Below are positions 47,801-55,257 of a DNA stretch of 64,000 nucleotides, one piece after another. How positions within the stretch are numbered: the first letter of the stretch is position 1; every line of letters starts with the position of its first letter. Position numbers and translations under genes: made by a program. The notes under the pieces are model-generated. The model did not search any database. It had not been told where the DNA came from and worked only from the letters and a program-made list of their open reading frames with translations. Location of the stretch: NCBI RefSeq assembly GCF_005519465.1, contig NZ_CP027858.1, positions 3,472,001-3,536,000 of the forward strand. The letters run 5' to 3'. The DNA comes from Streptomyces clavuligerus. GTDB lineage: Bacteria > Actinomycetota > Actinomycetes > Streptomycetales > Streptomycetaceae.

Positions 47801-47889
47801 CCGGCAGCTCCGTCGACGGGACAGGCCACGGCCCGGCGGAGAATCCCCCGGACCGACGGAGCCCCATGGGGGGAGAGCTGTGGATCTGA
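44812..47889 (+). CDS. cas3: Cas3, type I-E nuclease-helicase
   Basis: A 1025-residue protein with an N-terminal HD nuclease and SF2 helicase. HD residues: LLLSHLLDTAA (H), CGIHDFGKATPSH (H-D), YRWEHAPAG (H), VAGHHGFF (H-H). Helicase: APPGEGKTWAG (Walker A, about 317), VVVLDEIHAVD (D-E-I-H, about 466), LLSATLTAGQR, and LLQRAGRLHRD (motif VI). It unwinds and cuts DNA marked by Cascade. The last 70 residues are an (EA)n/(GA)n repeat tail from GAAGCC hexamers, not part of the family. GGGGGAAG precedes the GTG. It overlaps cas8e by ten bases. Confidence 0.97.
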   Translation: MAARGKVRDMRARGPLDIRRALGILWAKSPDRAGGTMNLLLSHLLDTAAVAGVMWDRFLPRVVHEELDRVAGGPGRGRGLLMWLCGIHDFGKATPSHQRQRPELAAELPAAGLGWEEEIGERYRWEHAPAGAFLLRPLLTGAGWPQEHIRWVWPLVAGHHGFFPVESALGSPPAALRRVDGDSAWEAVRQKLMCVILDELGFGDGLDGLAALCPARPPSRALQLQISGLVVMADWIASGPENFPGVDVLEDVSYAGARRRAEAAWAAIGLQGGFRYLAEPGPGTFRRRFGHDPRPVQELAARAARELDGPGLLIVEAPPGEGKTWAGLIAAETLAARTGAGGVFVGMPVHSTCDPMFRRVREWVRGIDEALAPAVALLHGRRTLDRSWNVLLPQDAVGHCGEEPAAAVHGTAGDPRLVPAQWFFDYARGLLCPFVVAPLDQLLYATTRTKFVMLRMAGLPGKVVVLDEIHAVDVHAQQYLQEGLRWLGQARVPVVLLSATLTAGQRRSLVDAYLAGAAGEEEYTYDGLPQPDGYPSVTAVRYDHGGDGAAPRCVVRRCASALRERDVIVEILPEGPEGAEDTAVDRAVADRAVAALLGEALADGGRALVVRNTAHRAQTLWTGLRTRFGDEVLLLHRQFTAERRAEIADDCLRQLAPGSPERPRRLIVVADQTAEQAFDVDVDLLVTDLAPIDLLLQRAGRLHRDTTVVRPVRLAAPRLVVTGTTAVSGTGGPPRFPARSTALYGRHPLLRAAHLVHRAARTGARLPGAVPRLVGEGYADGDTDLPDGWRATAGAAREQARRDRERRVERAVPRLLTRRGDGRGRTLGGLSYIGLPPADGDEGLSALVRDRAAAEAILLVRDGTGYRTPCGTALGPEGFVADRDDRLVDLVRRHTVELPVSWWGQPALKLGPLPVWGRKPKVNYRLVTARVLILDEHHRGVLGGRAVRYDADLGLVEAEAEAEAGLEVEADAGADAGAEVGVGVEPGVEAEAERGLSGSSVDGTGHGPAENPPDRRSPMGGELWI

Positions 47890-49814
47890 TCGAAGCACCC
47901 TGGCTCGTCGCACGGCGCGACGACGGCGGCGAGGACTCCGTCGGCCTGCGCGCACTGCTGCTGAACGCCCATCGCTACACGGACCTGGAGGTCGAACTCC
48001 CCACCCAGAAACCCGCGATCCTGCGCCAGGTGCTGCTGCCCGTCGTCGTCGACGCGCTCGGCTTCCCCGAGACCCCCGAGGAGTGGGCGGAGCACTTCCA
48101 CGCGCCGGACGGCTTCACCGGGCAGGCCGCCGAGCGGCTGACGGAGTACCTGGACGAGCACCGCGACCGGTTCGGGCTCTTCGACCCCGTCGACCCCTTC
48201 GCCCAGGTCGGAGGGCTCCGCACCGGCAAGGACGAGACCCGGAACTCCGCACTGATCGTCGCGACGGCGGCGAGCGGGAACAACGTCCCCTTCTGGTCCG
48301 CGCGGACCGACGGACAGGCGCCCCGGCTCAGCCCCGGGCGGGCCGCCCACTGGCTGCTCCACACCCACTGCTGGGACCCCGGGGCCATCAAGACCGGGGC
48401 CTTCGGGGACCCCCGGGCCAGGGCCGGGAAGGTCATGGGCAACCCCACCGGCCCCCTCGGCGCGCTGGGCCTCGTGCTGCCGATGGGCCGCACCCTGTAC
48501 GAGAGCCTGTGGCTGAACGTCCCCTTCGGCGTGACCCGGCTCGCCGGCGATCTGCCGCAGTGGCGCCGCAGGGACCGGGAGGGACCCGTCGAGGAGACCC
48601 GGTCCACGGCCACCCCCGGCTGGGACAGCCGCCCCCCGCGCGGCCCGCTCGACGCGTGGACCTGGCAGGCCCGCCGCATCCGGCTCGTCCCCGAGACCGC
48701 CCCCCAAGATGCGGACGGGGACGGGGAGCCCGAGGTCAACCGGGTCGTCGTGGCGGCGGGCGACCGGCTGCGGCTCCAGCCCGACCACGAGTTCCACACC
48801 GCGTGGACCGTCGACAGCCAGACCGTCCACCGCAAACGGCTCGCGAAGGACCCGGACGCCCTCCAGATCCGGCCCCGGCGGCACCGCGCCGGACGGGCGG
48901 CCTGGCGGGGGCTCGACGCGCTGCTCGCCGTGGAGGGATCGACCTGGCAGCAGGACGCCACGGAGGTCGGCCAGGGCTTCCACACCGCCCAGATCCTGGT
49001 GAAACTGGCGGAGGCCGGTGCGGAGCTGCCGCCGGACTATCCGCTCCGGCTGGAGCTGACCGGGATCGCCTACAACAGCAAGTTCAGTGCCATCGAGGAC
49101 ACCTTCCACGACGAGCTCCCGCTGCCGGTCGCCGCCCTGCGCCGGGACGGTCTGGTCCGGGCCGCCCTGATCGGGGCCGTGGCCCAGGCCGAGCGGCTCG
49201 CGGACGCCGTCAACCGGCTGGTGGCCGACCTGCGCCGCGCCGCCGGTGCCCGGCCGGTCCCCGGGGGCGAGTGGCAGCACCCCGGCGAGAGCCTGCTGCA
49301 CGCGCTCGACCCGGTCGTACGGCTGCTGCTGCGGCTGCTGCGCACGTCCGACGAGGACTTCGACCGCGTCGACGAGCTGCTGCGGGCCTGGGAGGAGAAA
49401 GCGGGCCGCGAGACCTGGAAGGTGGCGGAACACCTGCTGGCGCAGAGCCCGCCGGGGCTGTTCCAGGGCAGCGTCCTCGTCCAGGGCGGAAAGACCCGTA
49501 CCTATCGGCTGAGCACCGCCGAGCGGACCTTCCGCGACACGCTGGACGACACCCTGTGGCGGCGCGCGAACCGGCGGAAGGGCCGTGGGAACGCGCTGTC
49601 GTCCGTGGTGCAGGGGCAGCCCTTGGGGCCGCCGGGGCAGGAGTTCCGCGCCGAGCAGCCCGACGGAAGCCGCCAAGGAAGCCACCAAGGAAGCCCCGGC
49701 GGAAAGCCCGACGCGGGGCCCGGCGGAAGGCCCGGTACGGAGCCCCATGGAAAGCCCGACGCGGGGCCCGGCGGAAGGTCCGCTACGGCGCCCGATGGAG
49801 AGGGGGCGGCATGA
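47880..49814 (+). CDS. casA: Cas8e (Cse1), large subunit of type I-E Cascade
   Basis: A 644-residue protein. DLIEAPWLVARRDDG is the standard Cse1 opening (family: F-N-L-x-x-x-P-W-I-P-V); VGLRALLLNAHRYTDLEVEL, LPVVVDALGFPETPEEW, and WALLHTHCWDP-type segments (HWLLHTHCWDPGAIKTG) follow. It recognises the PAM and recruits Cas3. The C-terminal 55 residues are a low-complexity tail of repeated DAGPGG and GGKPDAGPGG units. GGGGGGAG precedes the GTG. It overlaps cas3 and cse2. Confidence 0.95.
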   Translation: MDLIEAPWLVARRDDGGEDSVGLRALLLNAHRYTDLEVELPTQKPAILRQVLLPVVVDALGFPETPEEWAEHFHAPDGFTGQAAERLTEYLDEHRDRFGLFDPVDPFAQVGGLRTGKDETRNSALIVATAASGNNVPFWSARTDGQAPRLSPGRAAHWLLHTHCWDPGAIKTGAFGDPRARAGKVMGNPTGPLGALGLVLPMGRTLYESLWLNVPFGVTRLAGDLPQWRRRDREGPVEETRSTATPGWDSRPPRGPLDAWTWQARRIRLVPETAPQDADGDGEPEVNRVVVAAGDRLRLQPDHEFHTAWTVDSQTVHRKRLAKDPDALQIRPRRHRAGRAAWRGLDALLAVEGSTWQQDATEVGQGFHTAQILVKLAEAGAELPPDYPLRLELTGIAYNSKFSAIEDTFHDELPLPVAALRRDGLVRAALIGAVAQAERLADAVNRLVADLRRAAGARPVPGGEWQHPGESLLHALDPVVRLLLRLLRTSDEDFDRVDELLRAWEEKAGRETWKVAEHLLAQSPPGLFQGSVLVQGGKTRTYRLSTAERTFRDTLDDTLWRRANRRKGRGNALSSVVQGQPLGPPGQEFRAEQPDGSRQGSHQGSPGGKPDAGPGGRPGTEPHGKPDAGPGGRSATAPDGEGAA

Positions 49815-50584
49815 CCGCCGGTACATCCCCGTCCGACACCCCGGCCGGCACCCCGTCCGACACCCGGTCCGAACGGGACACCGCGCCCGAACGGGACACC
49901 GCGCCCGAACGGGACACCGTGCCCGGGGCCGCGCGCCGCACCGGGCCGCCCCGCTACTGGCACCGCCATGTGGGAGCCGACGGCGCCTGGCGGAAGGAGC
50001 ACACCGGCGGGCCGCCCGGCGAGGACCTGGCGGCCCTGCGCGCGGGTCTCGGGAAGCCCGCAGGGACCGTTCCGTCGCTGTGGCAGCACTACACCAGTCG
50101 CACCGACGGCAGGCCCACCCCCGAACTGGAGGCCGAGCACGGCGCCCTCTCCCTCTACGGCCTGCACCAGCAGAGCCGGCGCAGGCCCATGCACCGGCCC
50201 GGCGTGGGCCTCGGCGAGGCCCTGCGCAGGCTGCGGCAGAGCGGCGGCGTCAGCGCGGACGCCCTCGACCGCCGTACCGCCGCCGCCGTGAACGCCACCT
50301 CCGTGCCCGCCCTGCTGTACCGGCTGCGCGGGCTGATCCCGCAACTGCGGTCCGCCGCCATCCCCCTCGACTACGACCAGCTCCTGCGCGATCTGCGGAA
50401 CTGGGCCCACCCCGAGTCCCGGCAGCGCGTCCGCCGGACCTGGGGGCTCGCCTACCACACCGACAAGCGGGACGTGCCCGAGGAACCCGTCCCCTCCGCC
50501 CCCGACCCGGCCGGGCAGGCCCCCGCACCGGCCACCACCGCGACAGCCCCAGCACACCGCGCACCGGACCAGGAGACCCCGTGA
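49811..50584 (+). CDS. casB: Cse2 (Cas11e), small subunit of type I-E Cascade
   Basis: A 257-residue protein, longer than usual (about 160-200). The family core is seen in LWQHYTSRTDGRPTPELEAE, ALSLYGLHQQSRRRPMHRPG, GLGEALRRLRQSGG, and VPALLYRLRGLIPQLRSAAI. Helical subunits of this type line the crRNA and target strand. The N-terminal 40 residues are an 18-base repeat product (ERDTAPERDTAPERDT) and the C-terminal 35 are Pro/Ala-rich. The ATG overlaps the cas8e stop (ATGA). Confidence 0.93.
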   Translation: MTAGTSPSDTPAGTPSDTRSERDTAPERDTAPERDTVPGAARRTGPPRYWHRHVGADGAWRKEHTGGPPGEDLAALRAGLGKPAGTVPSLWQHYTSRTDGRPTPELEAEHGALSLYGLHQQSRRRPMHRPGVGLGEALRRLRQSGGVSADALDRRTAAAVNATSVPALLYRLRGLIPQLRSAAIPLDYDQLLRDLRNWAHPESRQRVRRTWGLAYHTDKRDVPEEPVPSAPDPAGQAPAPATTATAPAHRAPDQETP

Positions 50585-51744
50585 CCGGCCCCGTGACCGA
50601 CACCGCGCCCCGCGCCTACATCGACGTCCACATCCTCCAGACCGTCCCCCCGGCCAACCTCAACCGCGACGACCAGGGCAACCCCAAGGAGGCCATGTTC
50701 GGCGGGGTGCGCCGCTCCCGGGTCTCGTCCCAGGCGTGGAAGCGCGCCACCCGGATGCACTTCACCGAACGGCTGCCCCGGGAGGGCCTCGCGACCCGCA
50801 CCCGGCGGGTCGCCGACGTCCTCGCCCGGCGGATCGAGCAGCTCACCGAGGTGCCGCCGGAGGGCTCCGCCCGGCTCGCGCGGGCGCTGCTCGCCCCGTT
50901 GGGGATCAAGGAGGGCAAGAAGGACGGCGACACGGCCTATCTCTTCTTCTACGGCCGGGGCCAGCTCGACGCCGTGGTCGGCCTGATCGAGGACGAGGCC
51001 CTGGAGCTGGCCGCGCTCGACGACAAGGCGCTGGCCAAACGGGTCGAATCGTTCGACGTACGGGGGAGGTTCGGCAGCGGACACCCGCTCGACGTGGCCC
51101 TCTTCGGCCGGATGGTCGCCGATGTCCACGCGCTGAAGGTCGACGCCGCCACCCAGGTCGCCCACGCCCTGTCCACCCATGCCGTGGAGCTGGAGTTCGA
51201 CTACTTCACCGCCGTCGACGACGAGACGAAGGACGAGGGACCGGGCGCCGGGATGATCGGCACCATCGGCTTCAACTCGGCCACCCTCTACCGCTACGCC
51301 ACGGTGGGGCTGCACCAGCTCCACGACAACCTCGGCGGGTCCGACGAGGGAACCGTCGACGGCGTCCGGGACTTCGTCGGCTCCTTCGCCCGCTCCGTCC
51401 CCTCCGGTTACACCAACTCCTTCGCCCATCGGACCCTGCCCAGCCTGGTCGCGGTCGTGGTCCGCTCCGACCAGCCGGTGAACCTCGTCTCCGCCTTCGA
51501 ACGGCCCGTCTCCTCCGTCCGGGGCATCTCCGAGAAGTCGGCCTCCGCGCTCGCGGACGAGCACACACGGGCCGTGCGCAACTGGGGCGACACCCCCTCC
51601 TTCACCTCCGTCTGCCACGCGTACGAGGACAGCGCGGACACCGCCGGGAAGCTGCGGGACGCGTTCGGCGACCCGGTGGACTTCCCCGCGCTGCTGGCCG
51701 GTCTGGGGGACCATCTGGCGACGCTGCTGCGGGGGCCGCGATGA
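50581..51744 (+). CDS. casC: Cas7e (Cse4), backbone subunit of type I-E Cascade
   Basis: A 387-residue protein. YIDVHILQTVPPANLNRDDQ, then the diagnostic MFGGVRRSRVSSQAWKRATR, and GMIGTIGFNSATLYRYATV followed by PSGYTNSFAHRTLPSLV are hallmark Cas7e stretches. It forms the helical filament that holds the crRNA. The GTG overlaps the cse2 stop (GTGA). No insertion is seen, unlike in its neighbours, which suggests that the filament tolerates none. Confidence 0.97.
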   Translation: MTGPVTDTAPRAYIDVHILQTVPPANLNRDDQGNPKEAMFGGVRRSRVSSQAWKRATRMHFTERLPREGLATRTRRVADVLARRIEQLTEVPPEGSARLARALLAPLGIKEGKKDGDTAYLFFYGRGQLDAVVGLIEDEALELAALDDKALAKRVESFDVRGRFGSGHPLDVALFGRMVADVHALKVDAATQVAHALSTHAVELEFDYFTAVDDETKDEGPGAGMIGTIGFNSATLYRYATVGLHQLHDNLGGSDEGTVDGVRDFVGSFARSVPSGYTNSFAHRTLPSLVAVVVRSDQPVNLVSAFERPVSSVRGISEKSASALADEHTRAVRNWGDTPSFTSVCHAYEDSADTAGKLRDAFGDPVDFPALLAGLGDHLATLLRGPR

Positions 51745-52643
51745 CCCCTCCCGGCGCCCATGGCCCTCAGAGTGCCGGTGCCGCTGCTGGTGCTGGTGCT
51801 GGGGGTGCGGACGCCGCAGCCGCTGCCGGGGCCGTGCTGCTGCTGCGGCTCGCGGGCCCGCTCCAGTCCTGGGGCTCCGCCAGTGCGTTCAACAGCCGCC
51901 AGACCGGGGCCGAGCCCACCAAGTCCGGGGTGATCGGGCTGCTCGCCGCCGCCGACGGGCGGGCGCGGGGCGCCTGCATCGAGGATCTGCGGGCGCTGCG
52001 CCTCGGGGTCCGCGTCGACCGGTCCGGGACCCTGTTGCGGGACTACCACACCGCGAGCGACCATCGGGGCCGTCCGCTGGCCCAGGCGGGCGTCGGCGCC
52101 AAGGGGACCCAGCGGCCTACGTCCCCCGCGAAGTACACGCAGGTCACGACCCGTTACTACCTTCAGGACGCGGTCTTCCTCGCCGCCCTCGCGGGCCCCC
52201 GCGCCCTGCTCGACCGGCTCGACCGGGCGGTCCGGGCCCCCGCCTTCCCGCTGGCGCTCGGCCGCCGTTCCTGTGTGCCCTCGCTGCCGCTGGCCCTGGG
52301 GGTCCACCCGGGTTCCCTGGGCGAGGTCCTGAGCACCCACCCCTGGGCGGTCTCCGCGTACGCCCGCGACCTGTACGCCCGACAGCTCGGTCACGAACGG
52401 GCCGAGGACGGCGGGCCCCAGCGCGGCCCGGCCGCCATCGACCGCCCGGTGACGCTGGACGACCCGGACGGGGACGACCGGCTCCAGGACGCCCCCGTCT
52501 CCTTCGACCCCGTCGACCGCCGTTTCACCGGCCGCCGGGTGACCCGGACCTGGGTCCGCGTCCCCACCGGCCTCACCCCGCCGGACGGGGCATCCGACCA
52601 CGACGACGCCGGGCACGACCCGTTCGCCCTGCTGGGCAGGTGA
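51741..52643 (+). CDS. casD: Cas5e, crRNA 5'-handle subunit of type I-E Cascade
   Basis: A 300-residue RAMP protein. LLLRLAGPLQSWGSASAFNS, then RQTGAEPTKSGVIGLLAAAD are the Cas5e signatures; RYYLQDAVFLAALAGP, LALGRRSCVPSLPLALG follow. It binds the 5' handle of crRNA. An Ala/Gly-rich tract (residues 10-30) precedes the usual start of the fold near LLLRLAG, another added segment. The ATG overlaps the cas7 stop (ATGA). Confidence 0.95.
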   Translation: MTPPGAHGPQSAGAAAGAGAGGADAAAAAGAVLLLRLAGPLQSWGSASAFNSRQTGAEPTKSGVIGLLAAADGRARGACIEDLRALRLGVRVDRSGTLLRDYHTASDHRGRPLAQAGVGAKGTQRPTSPAKYTQVTTRYYLQDAVFLAALAGPRALLDRLDRAVRAPAFPLALGRRSCVPSLPLALGVHPGSLGEVLSTHPWAVSAYARDLYARQLGHERAEDGGPQRGPAAIDRPVTLDDPDGDDRLQDAPVSFDPVDRRFTGRRVTRTWVRVPTGLTPPDGASDHDDAGHDPFALLGR

Positions 52644-52647
52644 CCGC

Positions 52648-53586
52648 ATGAGCTATCTCTCCCGTATCCGTATCAATCCGCTCCGGGCGGAGAGCCGCAA
52701 ACTGCTGGCCAGCCCCCGTGCCATGCACGGGGCCGTCCTGGGCGGTGTCCCGGGCGGGGCCGGTGCTCCCGGCATGCCCGGCGTCCCCGGCGTGCCCGGC
52801 GTGCCCGGTGTTTCTGAGGGGACGGAGGGTGAGCAGGCGAAGGGGGCGCCCCGGGTGCTGTGGCGGCTGGACGCGGACGATCCGCACCGGCCGCAGCTCT
52901 ATGTCCTGACCCCCGGCCGTCCCGACTGGTCCCATGTCGTCGAACGAGCGGGCTGGCCGGACGCGGACGGCGAGCACGCCGTCATCCGCGACTGCGCGCC
53001 GCTCATCGAACGGCTCGCCGTGGGACAGGAGTACGCGTTCCGGCTGACCGCCAACCCCGTGCAGACCACCGCCACGCCCGTCCGGCCGACCTCCGCCCAG
53101 GAGAAGCGGATCGCGGAACGGGTGGAGGGCGAGCGCCCGCGCGGCTTCCGGCTGGCGCACCGTACGGCCGCGCATCAGCTCAACTGGTTTCTGCGCCGGA
53201 CGGACGGCTGGGGCTTCGCGGTGCCGCCCTCGCGCACGGACCCGGCCGCACCGGGGCTCGACGCGGCTTCGGGGCTCGACGCGGCTTCGGGGCTCGACGG
53301 GGCTTCGGGAGGTGACGGGGCTTCTGGAGGTGACGGAGGGCCGGATTCCGTCGGGGCACGGGACCCCGTGCGCGAGGTCCGGATCACCGCCCGGCAGCGG
53401 CACACGTTCAGCAAGGGCCGCCGGGGGACGCAGGTGACCTTCCACAGCGCCACCTACGAGGGGCTGCTGCGGGTCACCGATCCGGAGCTGCTGGCCGCCC
53501 GGCTCCTCGGCGGCATCGGACCGTCCAAGGCGTACGGCTGCGGCCTGCTGACCCTCGCCCCCGCGCCGCCGGGAGGGGACGGCTGA
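52648..53586 (+). CDS. casE: Cas6e, crRNA-processing endonuclease
   Basis: A 312-residue RAMP nuclease. SYLSRIRINPLRAESRKLLA starts the fold; RAMHGAVLGG carries the catalytic His27; the C-terminal GIGPSKAYGCGLLTL is the glycine-rich loop. It cuts the precursor crRNA at each repeat hairpin, so its presence implies that an array exists elsewhere. Two repeat insertions occur: a collagen-like GMPGVPGVPGVPGV after the catalytic His, and GLDAASGLDAASGLDGASGG near residue 210. It starts four bases after cas5. Confidence 0.95.
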   Translation: MSYLSRIRINPLRAESRKLLASPRAMHGAVLGGVPGGAGAPGMPGVPGVPGVPGVSEGTEGEQAKGAPRVLWRLDADDPHRPQLYVLTPGRPDWSHVVERAGWPDADGEHAVIRDCAPLIERLAVGQEYAFRLTANPVQTTATPVRPTSAQEKRIAERVEGERPRGFRLAHRTAAHQLNWFLRRTDGWGFAVPPSRTDPAAPGLDAASGLDAASGLDGASGGDGASGGDGGPDSVGARDPVREVRITARQRHTFSKGRRGTQVTFHSATYEGLLRVTDPELLAARLLGGIGPSKAYGCGLLTLAPAPPGGDG

Positions 53587-53595
53587 GCCTCGCCC

Positions 53596-53653
53596 GGTGC
53601 CGCGCGGGGGCGGCCGGGCCTCGCCCCGCGCGGTGCCGCGCGGGGGGCGGCCG
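53596..53653. repeat. Two-copy GC-rich repeat after cas6e
   Basis: GGTGCCGCGCGGGGGCGGCC occurs at 53596 and, with one extra G, at 53632. With two copies and 15 bases between them it is not a CRISPR array. Confidence 0.7.
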
Positions 53654-53679
53654 AGCCCGCCGACGTCCTGCCCCCGGTC

Positions 53680-54957
53680 TCAGATCCCGGCGTCCGGCTC
53701 CTTGCTCACCTTCAGGTTCTTCGGGATGGCGGGCAGGACGCGCTGTTCCGAAGAGGTCAGCGGGATGTGGTGGGGCTCGGTGTACGGGGTGGCCGTGGCG
53801 GGGCGGAGCGTGACGGCCGGGCCGCCCTTGCGGAGGTTGACCGCCTTCGGGGCGAGGCCCTTGAGCGCCGGGAGGCGGTAGGCGGGGGCCTTCTTCAGGG
53901 CCTGGGCGAGGAAGTCGGCCGTGAGCTGGGCGGTCTGGGCGCGGGCCGCCGAGGGGGACGCGACCTGGGCGCGCTCGCATGTGCCGATGGCGCCGCCCGG
54001 GTCGGTCGCGGACAGATTGGTGTTGAGCATCCGGTGCCCGGTGCCCGCGAGCAGGACATCGGCGGCGACCCTGGTGGTGCCCGCCCTGGCGAGCTGCTTC
54101 ATCGTGTCCAGGCCCGCGGTCGGCGAGGTGTCCTCGTCGCAGGCGCCCCGGATGTTGAGGACGGGCACCTTGTGCGGGGCGGGCTCGGCGTTCTCGGCGG
54201 GCTGGATGGCGACCGTGCCGAAGAGCCCCGCGCGCCGGGCGGCGGCGGGGGAGAGGACATGGCCGCCGCCCCTGCTGTGGCCGACGAGACCCACCCGTGA
54301 GGTGTCGATGCGGCCCTTGGCATTGATCCTGAGCCCGTGGTTCTTGCCCCGGTCGAGGTCGGCGAGCAGCTTCAGATGGGCGTTGACGAGGTCGGTGTAG
54401 CCCTTCGCGGGCTCGGTCTCGCCGCCCCACCAGATCTCGGGGGACACGACGTCGATGGCGACCGCGGCGAAGCCCTTCCGGGTCAGCTCCTCGACGAGGT
54501 AGGACTGGCCCACGTTCTGGCGCAGATAGTCGGGGCCGAGGGAGCCCTTGACGGGGACGCCGGGCTTCGCGCAGACCAGGGGCCAGGTGGTCTTCACAGG
54601 CTTCTTGGCGATGTACGGGTTGCCCGGGGCGACGCAGTTGTGGTGGGTGCCGTGGAGGACCACCACGACCGGGTGCGGGCCCTTGCCCCGGGGTATGCCG
54701 AGGACGCCGTGGAACTGCGAGGGGTTGCCCGCGGTCCGGCCGCCCGTGATCCGCAGCAGGCCCGGGGCCAGCTTGTAGCCGGTCAGCACGGCGGGGGCGG
54801 TCGCCGCCGTCTTCTGCGCCGTCTTCTGTGCTGTTTTCTGTGCGGGCGTCGGCTTCGGCCCGGCGGTCGCGGCGGGGGCCGTCGCCGCGGTGAGGGTCAG
54901 GGTGACGGCGGCGGCGGTCGCCACCAGGCCCAGGGGGCGCAGCTTCGCGGTGTTCAC
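53680..54957 (-). CDS. Exported alpha/beta hydrolase
   Basis: A 425-residue protein with a signal peptide (LRPLGLVATAAAVTLTLTAA, cut near ATAPAATA, residue about 36). HPVVVVLHGTHHNCVAPGNP is the oxyanion strand; RVGLVGHSRGGGHVL is the G-x-S-x-G elbow; the later VLNIRGACDEDTSP and LAGTGHRMLNT hold candidate Asp and His. A KTAQKTAQKTA repeat lies after the signal. The GTG start at 54957 has no visible ribosome binding site, so the true start may differ. It resembles streptomycete secreted esterase or lipase-like enzymes. Substrate unknown. Confidence 0.8.
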   Translation of the reverse strand: MNTAKLRPLGLVATAAAVTLTLTAATAPAATAGPKPTPAQKTAQKTAQKTAATAPAVLTGYKLAPGLLRITGGRTAGNPSQFHGVLGIPRGKGPHPVVVVLHGTHHNCVAPGNPYIAKKPVKTTWPLVCAKPGVPVKGSLGPDYLRQNVGQSYLVEELTRKGFAAVAIDVVSPEIWWGGETEPAKGYTDLVNAHLKLLADLDRGKNHGLRINAKGRIDTSRVGLVGHSRGGGHVLSPAAARRAGLFGTVAIQPAENAEPAPHKVPVLNIRGACDEDTSPTAGLDTMKQLARAGTTRVAADVLLAGTGHRMLNTNLSATDPGGAIGTCERAQVASPSAARAQTAQLTADFLAQALKKAPAYRLPALKGLAPKAVNLRKGGPAVTLRPATATPYTEPHHIPLTSSEQRVLPAIPKNLKVSKEPDAGI

Positions 54958-55092
54958 ATGGGTGAGGAGGGAGAAATGGACGGATTGGTTCCGGCTTCTT
55001 CCGTGTTCTCGGCGCCGGTCGGGAAGGCCGTGGTCCGGAGGATCTGGAGGGTCTGGAGGGACCGGAGAGGCTGGAGGGGGCGTGATCCGACC

Positions 55093-55197
55093 GGTCCGGA
55101 GGACGACGGTCCGGGAGGTGCCGGTCCGGAGGGCGACGGCTCGGAGGGCGACAGTCCGGGAGGTGCTGGTCCGGAAGGCGCGGGTCCGGAAGGGCCC
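55093..55197. repeat. 15-base tandem array, seven units
   Basis: Seven degenerate units based on GGTCCGGAGGGCGAC lie between the convergent-to-divergent genes 54957 and 55258. The period again is 15, as at 16276, but the unit is different. No gene is apparent. Confidence 0.85.
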
Positions 55198-55257
55198 GGG
55201 CATCCGTGGTGCCCGGGCCCCTCCTCGTCCCCGTGCGGAATCCGTGGCGGACGCGCG

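Noticed and set aside
47645..49810. Long plus-strand frame joined to cse2
   Set aside because: The part before 49811 is a frame shadow of cas3 and cas8e; cse2 homology starts only after the ATG at 49811.
53588..53653. Possible CRISPR repeats after cas6e
   Set aside because: Only two copies of a GC-rich 20-mer with about 15 bases between them; no 28-29-base repeat with 32-base spacers, and the unit lacks the type I-E hairpin form.
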